Shown: in pieces, positions 46,483 through 55,141 of the stretch | Layout of the letters: the number at the start of each line of letters is the position of its first letter | Numbering within the stretch: the stretch's first letter is position 1 | NCBI GenBank assembly: GCA_041390105.1 | Contig: JAWKQO010000001.1 | Coordinates: forward strand, 124,001 to 188,000 | DNA from: Gemmatimonadota bacterium | GTDB lineage: Bacteria; Gemmatimonadota; Gemmatimonadetes; Longimicrobiales; Gaopeijiaceae | Direction of reading: 5' to 3' | DNA: 64,000 nucleotides | Translations under genes and position numbers: made by a program | The notes under the pieces: model-generated | The model's input: the letters and a program-made list of their open reading frames with translations, nothing else | Database searches by the model: none | What the model was told of the DNA's origin: nothing

Positions 46483-47313
46483 ATGAACCGGCCCGCCCAG
46501 AACGCACCTGAGGGCAGGCCTTCCGTGATCAGCCGGAAGGCCGGCGGGAACCGCGTGTTGTGGGTCGCCCTGGCCATCTCGGCGGCGCTCCACCTGCTTC
46601 TCGTGTTCCTCTACCCGTTTCTGACCGCGCCCGCTCCGGGGGGTGTGGTGCTGCCCGGCTCACCGCGGGCCGGCGAGGTGGCGCAAGGCACGCAATTGGT
46701 GGCCATCGAGGAGGTGGCCGAGGTTGTTGTCGACACCCCGGAGTCACCCACGCGCATCGAGGAGCCCGAAGTAGGCGCCCCCTCTGTCGACGCCCCGTTG
46801 AGCGGCGGCGAGCCGGGGCCCGGGATCGTGGCCCCCGGACCCGCCGGGCGCTCGGCCGCCGAGCTGCTCCGACCCCAGGAGGAGGACTCGCTGGTCTGGC
46901 GGCAGGTCGACCCCGCTCTCGTGGAGCTCACCGATCAGGAGCGCGCCGAGCTTCGCATGCGATGGGCCATGACCGAGTGGAACGAGGCCATGGCTGCGGA
47001 GCAGAAGGCCGCCGAAGAGGCGTTGGACTGGACCTACACGGACGCCGACGGCAAGAAGTGGGGGGTCTCGCCCGGCAAGCTCCATCTGGGTGGACTGACC
47101 CTGCCGCTTCCGCTCGGGTTCGGAGCCCCTCCGGGCCGGAGCGCAGAGTTGGACCGTCGCACCCAGGAGTGGGACGCCATCGAGGCTCAGGCAGGTCGTG
47201 CCCGGGTCTGGGAGACGTGGGAACAGCGTGCAAAGGAGATTCGCGCGCGCAAGGACCGGGAGCGGGAGCAGGAGCGGGCGGCCCGGCCGGACACCAGCCG
47301 TGTTCGGCGCTGA
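46483..47313 (+). CDS. TonB-like single-pass periplasmic protein, unknown function
   Basis: A 276-aa protein. A cytoplasmic N-terminus of about 25 residues is followed by one membrane helix (VLWVALAISAALHLLLVFLYPF), the usual TonB-type anchor. A Pro/Glu/Val-rich linker comes next, and then a region with the TMRWAMTEWNEAM-like helix and a very basic, Arg/Glu-rich end. A TonB C-terminal domain is not evident, so energy transduction to receptors is not supported. ATG 46483. Confidence 0.7.
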   Translation: MNRPAQNAPEGRPSVISRKAGGNRVLWVALAISAALHLLLVFLYPFLTAPAPGGVVLPGSPRAGEVAQGTQLVAIEEVAEVVVDTPESPTRIEEPEVGAPSVDAPLSGGEPGPGIVAPGPAGRSAAELLRPQEEDSLVWRQVDPALVELTDQERAELRMRWAMTEWNEAMAAEQKAAEEALDWTYTDADGKKWGVSPGKLHLGGLTLPLPLGFGAPPGRSAELDRRTQEWDAIEAQAGRARVWETWEQRAKEIRARKDREREQERAARPDTSRVRR

Positions 47314-47326
47314 GCGGCACAGCTCT

Positions 47327-47611
47327 GTGAGGCAACGCGACGCTGCCCTGGCCCTCCTGGGTCTGGGGGTCGTCGCCGGTTTCCTGGCGGTGGTGGCGCT
47401 ACGCCGAACGCGCGCGCCTGGCCCGGACGTGTCGGTGCTCCGGGAGCGGATCGTGGGGATCGACGAGGGAGTGGAGATCCACGACCTGGGTGACGGGTTC
47501 TTCGAGCTGACCGGCGAGGTCGCCACTCGTGCGCGGGCGGATCGGATCGAGCAGGCCATCTCCGGCGTGGAGGGGGTGGTCGGGGTGGTCAACCGGCTCT
47601 GGATCGTCTAG
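47327..47611 (+). CDS. BON-domain protein with one membrane helix
   Basis: A 94-aa protein. One hydrophobic helix (about 6-27) is followed by a BON fold: VSVLRERIVGIDEGVEI, FELTGEVATRARADRIEQAI and the closing GVVGVVNRLWIV, the standard BON end. BON domains bind phospholipid or other envelope ligands (family knowledge). GTG 47327 is chosen. GTG 47300 in frame would overlap the previous gene. Confidence 0.8.
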   Translation: MRQRDAALALLGLGVVAGFLAVVALRRTRAPGPDVSVLRERIVGIDEGVEIHDLGDGFFELTGEVATRARADRIEQAISGVEGVVGVVNRLWIV

Positions 47612-47733
47612 AGTAGCGTGCGCTCTCGCGCCGGGCCGGTCCCAGCCCGAGTCGACCAAGGCAGCATACTCCGAGGGGGCGGCCACGCGGTGCCGGGGCC
47701 GTCCCCTCGTGTCCATTCCATCGGAGGGGAGCA

Positions 47734-50493
47734 GTGTCGGAGGAACTCCCGAAGCGCCTCGATCCCAAGGCCATCGAGGGGCCGCTCTACGCCGCCTGGG
47801 AGGCGGCCGGGTACTTCCATGTCCCTGCCTCGGCGGTCGATCGCTCCGCCGGCGAGTCACCCTACGTCATCGTCATTCCCCCACCGAACGTCACGGCGGT
47901 GCTCCACATGGGGCACGGCCTGAACAACACCATCCAGGACGTCCTCATCCGGTGGCAGCGCATGACCGGCCGGCCGACGCTCTGGGTGCCCGGTACGGAT
48001 CACGCGGGCATCGCGACCCAGAACGTGGTGGAGCGACAGCTGAAGTCCGAAGGTCTGACCCGCGACGACCTGGGTCGCGAGGCCTTCGTGGAGCGCGTGT
48101 GGACGTTCGTTCGCGATACGGAGCAGCGCATCCTCGGGCAGCTGCGGGCGATCGGCTCGAGCTGCGACTGGACCCGCACCCGCTTCACCCTCGACGAAGG
48201 GCTCTCTCGTGCCGTGCGGACGGTCTTCGTGGAGTTGTTCGAGCGGGGGCTCATCTACCGCGGCGAGTACATCATCAATTGGTGTCCGCGCTGTCTCACC
48301 GCGCTTTCGAACGAGGAAGCGGAAGGTGAGGAGGTGGAGGGCGCGCTCTATCACCTCCGCTATCCGCTGGCGGCCGAGGCCGCCGAGAGCGCCCGCCTGG
48401 CGGCCGAGGCCGGTGCCGCGGCGATCGTGCGCCTGGACGATGGCCGCTGGGCTCTGACCGTCTCGACGACGCGCCCCGAGACGATGCTGGGCGACACCGC
48501 CGTGGCCGTGCACTCGGGGGACGAGCGCTACCGCGCCCTGGTGGGCGCTCAGGTGGAGTTGCCGCTGACGGGGCGCACGATTCCAATCGTCGCGGACAGC
48601 GCAGTGGATCCGGAGTTCGGCACCGGGATGGTGAAGGTCACTCCGGCCCACGATCTCAGCGACTTCGAGATCGCCCAGCGCACCGGGGCGGAGCTGTTGA
48701 ACGTGATGACGCCGGATGCGCATCTGAACGAGCTGGTGCCCGCCGCGTTCCAGGGGCTGGACCGCTTCGAGGCCCGCACGGCCGTGATCGAGGCCTTCAA
48801 GGCGCAGGGGCTGTTCGCGGGTAGCGAGGTGCACCGGCATTCGGTGCCGCACTGCTACCGCTGCCACACCGTCGTGGAGCCCAGGCTGTCGGAGCAGTGG
48901 TTCGTGCGGATGAAGCCCCTGGCGGAGCCGGCCCTGCAGGCCTCCCGCGATGGGACCGTCACGTTCACCCCCGAGCACTGGCAGCGTGTGTACGAGCACT
49001 GGATGGAGAACATCCGGGACTGGTGCATCTCCCGACAGTTGTGGTGGGGTCATCGCATTCCCGCCTGGTACTGTGACGACTGCGACGGTACCACCGTGTC
49101 CGTCGAAACACCCGACGCCTGTCGTCACTGCGGTGGTGCCCGGCTCTCCCAGGACGCCGACGTGCTGGACACCTGGTTCAGCTCGTGGCTGTGGCCCTTC
49201 TCCACGCTCGGATGGCCGGACGACACCGAGGATCTGCGTGCCTTCTATCCGGGAAGCACCTTGGTCACGGGGCCCGACATCCTGTTCTTCTGGGTGGCGC
49301 GCATGATCATGGCCGGCTACGCCTTCCTGGGAGAGACTCCCTTCCGCTCGGTGTACCTCAACGGCATCGTACGAGACCGACAGGGCCGCAAGCTGTCCAA
49401 GTCCCTGGGCAACGGGATCGACCCCCTGGAGGTCGTCGATCTGTTCGGGGCCGATGCGCTGCGCTTCACCCTGATCAACTCGGCGGCCGTCGGCACCGAT
49501 ATCTACCTGGACCACGAGGACCTCGAGGCATCCTTCGCCCCGGGCCGCAACTTCGCGAACAAGGTGTGGAACGCCGGTCGCTTCGCCCTGATGAACCTGG
49601 GCGAGGATCCGGTGCGCCCGGTCGAGGACGTGGCCGCCGACCTGGAGGGGGCGGATCGCTGGATCCTCTCCCGTCTGCAAGGAGCCGCGGCGGGGATCAC
49701 CCGGGAGATGGAGCGCTATCGCCTGAAGGAGGTGGCCGACCAGGCCTACCACTTCTTCTGGGGCGACCTCGCCGACTGGTACCTGGAGCTGGTGAAGCCG
49801 CGGTTGCGCGCGGACGCCGATCCCGCGAACCGGGAGGCGGCGCGCGCGACGCTGGTGCACGTGCTCGACGGCGCCCTGCGCTTGCTGCATCCGCTCGTTC
49901 CGTTCGTGACCGAGGCGCTTTGGGCGCGGCTCCCGAGGCCGCAAGGGAGGCCGACGCCGCCGGCCCTCATCGTGGCACCGTGGCCGGCTCCCGAGGAGGC
50001 GTGGGCGGACGAGGACGCTGAACAGCGCTTCGGTGAGTTGCAGGAACTGGTGGTGACGGTGCGCAGCCTGCGGAAAGAGTACGGCGTGCCGGAAGGCCAG
50101 CCGGTACCGGTTCGCGTTGCGGGCGAGCGAGCCGCAGCCATGGTCGACGGAGCCCACCGTGAGGGCGCAGCACTGGCGCGCCTGGGCGGTATCGCGGAGC
50201 TGAGCGAGGCTCCGGGAGCGGGTGTAGGCGCCAGTGCGGTGCTGCACAACGGCGTGGAGGTCTTCGTCCCGCTGGAGGGGCTCATCGATCTCGACCGCGA
50301 ACGCGAGCGTCTGCAGGCCGAGATCGAGCGCCTGCGTGCCCAGCATCGCCAGACCGCGGCCAAGCTGGACAACGCCAGCTTCGTCGAGCGCGCGCCCGCC
50401 GAGGTCGTGGCGCGTGAGCGAGAGAAGGCGGCGCGCTTCCACGACCAGGCCGAGACGCTCGAGCTGAAGCTGCGAGCGCTCACGACGTCATGA
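47734..50493 (+). CDS. valS: valyl-tRNA synthetase
   Basis: Class I synthetase charging tRNA-Val. At 919 aa it is full length. HIGH box as VLHMGHGL (near residue 57), editing CP1 domain with VSTTRPETMLGDTA and TPAHDLSDFEIA, zinc-like Cys pairs, KMSKS box as RKLSKS, anticodon domain, and the C-terminal coiled-coil arm (from about 855, D-R-E-R-E-R-L-Q-A-E-I). GTG 47734 has GGAGGGGAG just upstream. Its stop overlaps the next ATG by four bases. Confidence 0.98.
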   Translation: MSEELPKRLDPKAIEGPLYAAWEAAGYFHVPASAVDRSAGESPYVIVIPPPNVTAVLHMGHGLNNTIQDVLIRWQRMTGRPTLWVPGTDHAGIATQNVVERQLKSEGLTRDDLGREAFVERVWTFVRDTEQRILGQLRAIGSSCDWTRTRFTLDEGLSRAVRTVFVELFERGLIYRGEYIINWCPRCLTALSNEEAEGEEVEGALYHLRYPLAAEAAESARLAAEAGAAAIVRLDDGRWALTVSTTRPETMLGDTAVAVHSGDERYRALVGAQVELPLTGRTIPIVADSAVDPEFGTGMVKVTPAHDLSDFEIAQRTGAELLNVMTPDAHLNELVPAAFQGLDRFEARTAVIEAFKAQGLFAGSEVHRHSVPHCYRCHTVVEPRLSEQWFVRMKPLAEPALQASRDGTVTFTPEHWQRVYEHWMENIRDWCISRQLWWGHRIPAWYCDDCDGTTVSVETPDACRHCGGARLSQDADVLDTWFSSWLWPFSTLGWPDDTEDLRAFYPGSTLVTGPDILFFWVARMIMAGYAFLGETPFRSVYLNGIVRDRQGRKLSKSLGNGIDPLEVVDLFGADALRFTLINSAAVGTDIYLDHEDLEASFAPGRNFANKVWNAGRFALMNLGEDPVRPVEDVAADLEGADRWILSRLQGAAAGITREMERYRLKEVADQAYHFFWGDLADWYLELVKPRLRADADPANREAARATLVHVLDGALRLLHPLVPFVTEALWARLPRPQGRPTPPALIVAPWPAPEEAWADEDAEQRFGELQELVVTVRSLRKEYGVPEGQPVPVRVAGERAAAMVDGAHREGAALARLGGIAELSEAPGAGVGASAVLHNGVEVFVPLEGLIDLDRERERLQAEIERLRAQHRQTAAKLDNASFVERAPAEVVAREREKAARFHDQAETLELKLRALTTS

Positions 50494-51884
50494 AGCGCTG
50501 GGTGTGGCTGCTCGCGCTGGTGGGCGCGTGTGCCCGGCAGGGGACCATTCCCGGAGGACCGCCAGACCGCGTGCCGCCGATCGTTGTCGAGACCCGTCCC
50601 GGTCCTCTGGAGGTCGTGCCCGAGTGGCGTCAGGCCATCGTGATCCGCTTCAACGAGCGCATCAGTGAGCGGGGCGGGGGCGGAAGCCTGGCCGAGGCGG
50701 TGCTGGTGTCGCCTGAGGTGGAGGACCTCAAGGTCCAGCACAAGCGAGATGGCTTGGAGATCAGCGCCCCGGGCGGTTTCCCGGCGGGGAAGGTCTATCG
50801 CGTTCTGATCCGACCCCAGATCCAGGACCTGTTCGGTAACACGCTGCGCGACCCCTTCGAGCTCGTCTTCTCGACCGGTCCTGAGCCGGTCCCTACGGTG
50901 GTGGCCGGGAGCGTGCTGGATCGCCTGACCGATCAGCCCCGCGAACTCCGTGTCGACGCCGTGGAGGTGGAGAGCGGTGAGACCTATCCCACCCGCAGCG
51001 ATCGGGAGGGGATCTTCGCGCTGCGTTTCCTGCCGCCGGGACGGTATCGGCTGCGCGCGTTCGAGGATCGCAACCGCAATGGAGCACCCGACTTCAGTGA
51101 GCCCAAAGACGAGCTTACGGCGCTGCTGAACAGCGGGCAGGATACGGTGCTCTACACGCTGCGCGTGCTGGAAGGCGATTCGACCGCGGCGCGGCTGGCA
51201 CGGGTCGAGGTGCGGGATTCTCTGACCCTGGAGCTGTTCTTCGACGATTACCTGGATCCCGACCTGCCCCTGAACACCGTCCGGGTCCGGTTTGCGCCGG
51301 AAGGGGAAGCCGTAGCGGATACGCTGCCGAATGCCGAGCGCTTCCTGCATCCCCACCAGTACGAAGAGTTGCTGCGGGAGCGGGCTGCCGTGGCGGACAG
51401 CGCCGCGGCCGCCCCAACGCCCGCTGCTCCGCCCGTCCGTGTGCCGGTCTCCCCGCTCGCGCAGACACCGGGAGGCGCCCGAGCGGAGCCCGGCAAGCCG
51501 CTGCCTGCACAGAACCTCTTCGTTCTTCTCGACCGCGCGCTGCCCGTGGCCGTACCGCTGAAGGTCGAGGTCTCCGGCGTCGTCAACATCCACCGCATCC
51601 TTCTGGGTGGTGGCGAAGCGTCGTTGGAGCGAGAGGCACCGCCGCCGGACACGGTGCCGGCCGTCGTGGACACCTTGGGCCCCGGGGTCATTCCGGCGGG
51701 GGCGGACACGTCCAACGTCGTGGACTCACTGACAGTGGGGGACACGACGGCCGTGGCGGACACCGTGGTGGTACCGGATACCATCCGGATCTTCCGTCCG
51801 CTGACCCAGGCGGCGACCCGGCGCGAGACGTCCACGCCAGGGCAGGCGGGAGTCCGGCCTCACGTGAGGGCCGGACGGCGGTGA
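50490..51884 (+). CDS. Ig-like (Big_5/SbsA type) lipoprotein
   Basis: A 464-aa lipoprotein: signal helix then LVGAC (Cys14). Residues about 28-130 form a Big_5/SbsA-like domain (PPIVVETRPGPLEVVP, FNERIS, IQDLFGNTL). A carboxypeptidase-regulatory-like beta domain follows (about 135-225, LRFLPPGRYRLRAFEDRNRNG). The end is Pro/Ala/Thr/Asp-rich with repeated V-V-D-T and V-A-D-T units, probably disordered. Proteins of this shape are common in Bacteroidota/Gemmatimonadota envelopes, with unknown function. It is coupled to valS and selA by four-base overlaps. Confidence 0.8.
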   Translation: MKRWVWLLALVGACARQGTIPGGPPDRVPPIVVETRPGPLEVVPEWRQAIVIRFNERISERGGGGSLAEAVLVSPEVEDLKVQHKRDGLEISAPGGFPAGKVYRVLIRPQIQDLFGNTLRDPFELVFSTGPEPVPTVVAGSVLDRLTDQPRELRVDAVEVESGETYPTRSDREGIFALRFLPPGRYRLRAFEDRNRNGAPDFSEPKDELTALLNSGQDTVLYTLRVLEGDSTAARLARVEVRDSLTLELFFDDYLDPDLPLNTVRVRFAPEGEAVADTLPNAERFLHPHQYEELLRERAAVADSAAAAPTPAAPPVRVPVSPLAQTPGGARAEPGKPLPAQNLFVLLDRALPVAVPLKVEVSGVVNIHRILLGGGEASLEREAPPPDTVPAVVDTLGPGVIPAGADTSNVVDSLTVGDTTAVADTVVVPDTIRIFRPLTQAATRRETSTPGQAGVRPHVRAGRR

Positions 51885-53281
51885 GCCAGGCCTCCCGGTT
51901 CGAGCCGCGCCGGAGCCTGCCGGGGGTCGACCGGTTGCTCGCGAGCCCTCCGTTCGCCGGGCTGCTGCTGGAGTACGGCAGCCCGGAAGTGGTCCGTCAC
52001 CTGCGGGCGGCGCTGGACGATCTGCGGAGAGCGCTGGGGCAGGGGGCCACCGCTGTTCCCGACGCTGAGGGGTGGGCGGAGCGGGTGCAGGCGCGCCTGC
52101 AGAGCGAAGCGCGCGCCGGCTTGCTGCCGGTCATCAACGCGACCGGCGTGATCCTGCACACCAACCTCGGGCGTGCCGTGCTCTCCGACGCGGCCCGGCG
52201 CGCGCTGGACGGGGTAGCCGGCACCTACAGCGCTCTGGAATACGATCTGGAGTCCGGCACGCGCGGTGGACGCGCCACCGGAGTGCGCTCCCTGCTGGCG
52301 CGGCTCGCGGGTGCGGAGGATGCGCTCGTGGTCAACAACGCTGCGGCGGCCCTCGTCCTGTCCGTCGCCGCGCTAGCGCGCGGGCAAGCTGTGGTGGTCG
52401 GGCGAGGTGAGTTGATCGAGATCGGAGGGCGGTTCCGCATTCCCGAGGTCGTCGAGGCCGCCGGGACGCCTCTGCTCGAGGTGGGGACCACCAATCGGAC
52501 CCGCCTGAGAGACTACGAAGCGGCGCTACGGCGCGGGGAGGTGGGGGCCATTCTCAAGGTCCACCCCTCCAACTTCCGCATGGAGGGATTCGTCGAAGAG
52601 GCGGGGCTCGCGGAGCTTGTGGAGCTGGGCGGTCGCTTCGGCGTTCCGGTGGTGCACGACCTGGGCACCGGCGCCCTCGTCGACCTCGGTGGGGCCGGGG
52701 TGCCGGACGAGCCCCGGGTGCAGGACGCGGTCCGCGCCGGTCCGGCGCTGGTGGTGTTCTCGGGCGACAAGCTCCTGGGAGGTCCCCAGGCCGGGATGCT
52801 GGTGGGCTGGCGCGAGGCGGTTGCCGCTGCCGCCCGTCACCCCCTGGCTCGGGCGGTGCGCTCCAACAAGCTGACGCTGGCCGCATTGGAAGCCACCCTG
52901 CGGCACTACCGCGACTCCTCGGAGGCGTGGCGGCAGATTCCCACCCTCCGGATGATCGCCGAGCCTCCGGATCACGTCGCGCTGCGCGTCGACGCTCTGG
53001 TGAAACGACTCGCGGGGCGGGGGATCGGGGCGAGGGCGCAGCCCTGCGCTTCGGTGGTAGGAGGGGGCACACTGCCTGGGGCGGAACTCGAGAGCCATGC
53101 ATTGGCGTTGGACGGAGGGGAAGCGCTGGCCCGGCTGCTCCGTCGGGGGGCCCCCCCGGTGGTTGCGCGCATCGAAGGCGAGCGGGTGCTGTTGGATCTG
53201 CGCACCGTGGCGGCGGAGCAGGAGGATGCCCTGGTCGAGGTGCTGGTAGCGGCGTTGACCGGTTTTCAGCCTTCCGCTTAG
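51881..53281 (+). CDS. selA: L-seryl-tRNA(Sec) selenium transferase
   Basis: PLP enzyme that turns Ser-tRNA-Sec into Sec-tRNA-Sec with selenophosphate. At 466 aa it has the N-terminal SelA domain (LPGVDRLL), INATGVILHTNLGRA, the GT-RGGRATG loop, and the PLP-lysine FSGDKLLGGPQAGM. GTG 51881 overlaps the previous stop. SelB, SelD and tRNA-Sec are not in this window. The tRNA nearby is tRNA-Ser(UGA). Its presence implies that the genome reads UGA as selenocysteine somewhere. Confidence 0.95.
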   Translation: MSQASRFEPRRSLPGVDRLLASPPFAGLLLEYGSPEVVRHLRAALDDLRRALGQGATAVPDAEGWAERVQARLQSEARAGLLPVINATGVILHTNLGRAVLSDAARRALDGVAGTYSALEYDLESGTRGGRATGVRSLLARLAGAEDALVVNNAAAALVLSVAALARGQAVVVGRGELIEIGGRFRIPEVVEAAGTPLLEVGTTNRTRLRDYEAALRRGEVGAILKVHPSNFRMEGFVEEAGLAELVELGGRFGVPVVHDLGTGALVDLGGAGVPDEPRVQDAVRAGPALVVFSGDKLLGGPQAGMLVGWREAVAAAARHPLARAVRSNKLTLAALEATLRHYRDSSEAWRQIPTLRMIAEPPDHVALRVDALVKRLAGRGIGARAQPCASVVGGGTLPGAELESHALALDGGEALARLLRRGAPPVVARIEGERVLLDLRTVAAEQEDALVEVLVAALTGFQPSA

Positions 53282-53389
53282 CTTCGTCCCAACCCCGCCG
53301 AGCCCGAACCGCAGGACCCCGTGGGGGGTAGAAGCTGTCGACCCGAGATGAGGATCCGAAGAGGGCTCCTGCGGGGTCGTGGAGGGAAC

Positions 53390-53716
53390 ATGCAGATTAC
53401 GCTGACACCGACCGCGCTGCAGACGGTCGAGAAGTTCCTCGAGGAGCACGGGACCGAGGAGGCGGGCCTCAGGGTCGCGGTCCTGCCCGGTGGCTGCTCG
53501 GGGTTTCAGTATTCCCTGAACATCGACGACGCGCCCGAGGACGACGACGAGATTCTCGATCGCGAGGGCATTCGAGTGTTCATCGACCCGTTCTCCGCTC
53601 AGTATCTGGAAGGCGTGGAGATCGACTATGTCACCGGAATGATGGGTTCTGGGTTTACCTTCAAGAACCCGAATGCCTCGGGAGGCTGTGGCTGCGGCAG
53701 CTCGTTCACGGTTTGA
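53390..53716 (+). CDS. A-type iron-sulfur carrier (HesB/IscA/ErpA family)
   Basis: A 108-aa Fe-S delivery protein. The three ligand cysteines are at Cys36 (GGCSGFQY), Cys100 and Cys102 (GCGCGSSF). The rest, ITLTPTALQTVEKFLEE and IDYVTGMMGSGFTFKNPNA, matches the family well. GGAGGG precedes ATG 53390. Which client it serves is unknown; IspG (59663) and the DinG-like helicase are Fe-S enzymes in the same region. Confidence 0.95.
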   Translation: MQITLTPTALQTVEKFLEEHGTEEAGLRVAVLPGGCSGFQYSLNIDDAPEDDDEILDREGIRVFIDPFSAQYLEGVEIDYVTGMMGSGFTFKNPNASGGCGCGSSFTV

Positions 53717-53741
53717 AACGGGTCCGGTCCAGCAGAAGGGG

Positions 53742-53771
53742 GCGGTCCGCGGGACGCATTCCGCGGACCGC
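53742..53771 (+). terminator. perfect 11-bp hairpin after the IscA-type gene
   Basis: Bases 53742-53752 pair perfectly with 53761-53771 around an 8-nt loop, 26 bases past the stop. It is followed by TCTCGCGTT with no clear T-run. It probably ends the valS-selA-IscA transcript, ahead of the MBL-purN-purH set. Confidence 0.6.
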
Positions 53772-53801
53772 TCTCGCGTTCCTGGGAAGGGTGTCCCCGC
53801 G

Positions 53802-54455
53802 GTGACCGAATTGATCTGCTTCGAAGGTGGGCCTTTCGCCGAGAACACCTGGCTGGTGGTCTCGCCGGCAGCCCGCCGGGCGACCTTGGTCGATCCGGGG
53901 GCCGCGACACCGGAGGCACTGGCCCTGCTCGACGAGCGCGGGCTGACCCTCGACAGGGTATTGCTCACGCACGCGCACCTCGATCACATCGACGGTCTCC
54001 CGGACGTAATGTCCCACTCGTCGGTGCCGGTGCGCATGCACCCGGACGATGTGCCGCTGTACCGGAACGCCACGGCGCAGGCAGCGGCTTTTGGCCTCAC
54101 GATCGGCGTGCTTCCGCCGGTGCAGTCGGATCTCGCGCACGGTCAGGAGATCGACCTTCCCGGATGCAGGCTGGTGGTGCGACACGTCCCCGGTCACGCG
54201 CCCGGGCACGTGCTCTTCCATTGCGACGCCGAGGGGTGGGCGATCGTCGGGGACGTCGTGTTCCGAGGCTCGATCGGACGCACGGATCTTCCTGGCGGCG
54301 ACCTGCGTACCCTCATGGCCTCGATTCGGCGTGAGGTGCTCTCGCTCCCGGACGATACGCGGCTCCTTCCCGGGCACGGACCCGAGACTACGGTAGGCTG
54401 GGAGCGCATCGGGAATCCATTTCTGGTCCCCCACTACGGAGGGGATCTGGCATGA
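53802..54455 (+). CDS. metallo-beta-lactamase fold hydrolase (glyoxalase II-like)
   Basis: A 217-aa MBL-fold hydrolase. Zinc motif THAHLDHIDG (about residues 46-55), then H-V-P-G-H-A-P-G-H-V with the fourth ligand His, GDVVFRGSIGRTDLPGGD with the bridging Asp, and LLPGHGPETT. This is the YcbL/glyoxalase II-like branch. GTG 53802. Its stop overlaps the purN start (ATGA), so it travels with purine synthesis genes. The substrate is unknown. Confidence 0.92.
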   Translation: MTELICFEGGPFAENTWLVVSPAARRATLVDPGAATPEALALLDERGLTLDRVLLTHAHLDHIDGLPDVMSHSSVPVRMHPDDVPLYRNATAQAAAFGLTIGVLPPVQSDLAHGQEIDLPGCRLVVRHVPGHAPGHVLFHCDAEGWAIVGDVVFRGSIGRTDLPGGDLRTLMASIRREVLSLPDDTRLLPGHGPETTVGWERIGNPFLVPHYGGDLA

Positions 54456-55141
54456 TCCGGGTCGGAGTCCTGGCGTCGGGCGGCGGCACCACCTTCCAAG
54501 CGCTTCTAGACCACGTTCGCGCCCAGCCCGACCGCTGCTGGAGCGTGTCGGTCCTCCTCTCGGACCGTCCGAGCGCGGGGGCGTTGGAGCGCGCTCGAAC
54601 GGCCGGCATACCCAGTGCCGTCGTCCCCGTAACCGGGCGCAGCGAGTCGGACCTGACTGCGGACCTGTTGGGGCGACTCGAGGATGCCGATGTCACGGTG
54701 GTGGCGTTGGCGGGTTACCTGCGACTCGTGCCAGCGCCGGTGGTGCGTGCCTACCGGAACCGGATGCTGAACGTGCATCCCGCCTTGCTTCCCTCGTTTG
54801 GCGGGAAGGGCATGTACGGAGACCATGTGCACGAAGCCGTGCTCTCCTCCGGGGTGCGCCTGACCGGACCCACCGTCCACTGGGTAACCGACGAATACGA
54901 CCGCGGCCGATCCCTGGCACAGTGGCCCGTACCCGTGCGGGCCGGCGACACGGTGGAGCGGCTGCGCGACCGAGTGCAGGCCGCGGAACGTGCCCTCTAT
55001 CCGCATGTGCTGGATCGCGTTTGCGCGGCGTTGCGCGCGGGCGATGAACCGTCCCCCCTCGACTGGACCACCGACTGGTTGGTGGCGACGCAGGCGTCGT
55101 CCCACGATCCCCTGACCCTGATGCGAACGAGCTGCCGATGA
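54452..55141 (+). CDS. purN: phosphoribosylglycinamide formyltransferase
   Basis: Transfers formyl from 10-formyl-THF to GAR, step three of purine synthesis. It has 229 aa: VLASGGGTTFQALLD, GYLRLVPAPVV, and the catalytic LNVHPALLPSFGGKGMYG with Asn-His, followed by the VHWVTDEYDRG Asp region. The usual family N-x-HPSLLP is kept with Ala. It is longer than E. coli PurN (212) by a C-terminal tail after residue 205. Coupled to both neighbours by ATGA overlaps. Confidence 0.94.
   Translation: MIRVGVLASGGGTTFQALLDHVRAQPDRCWSVSVLLSDRPSAGALERARTAGIPSAVVPVTGRSESDLTADLLGRLEDADVTVVALAGYLRLVPAPVVRAYRNRMLNVHPALLPSFGGKGMYGDHVHEAVLSSGVRLTGPTVHWVTDEYDRGRSLAQWPVPVRAGDTVERLRDRVQAAERALYPHVLDRVCAALRAGDEPSPLDWTTDWLVATQASSHDPLTLMRTSCR

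Noticed and set aside
47857..50442. An 860-codon minus-strand open frame.
   Set aside because: Antisense shadow of valS, with the usual Arg/His/Gly-rich composition of GC-driven frames.
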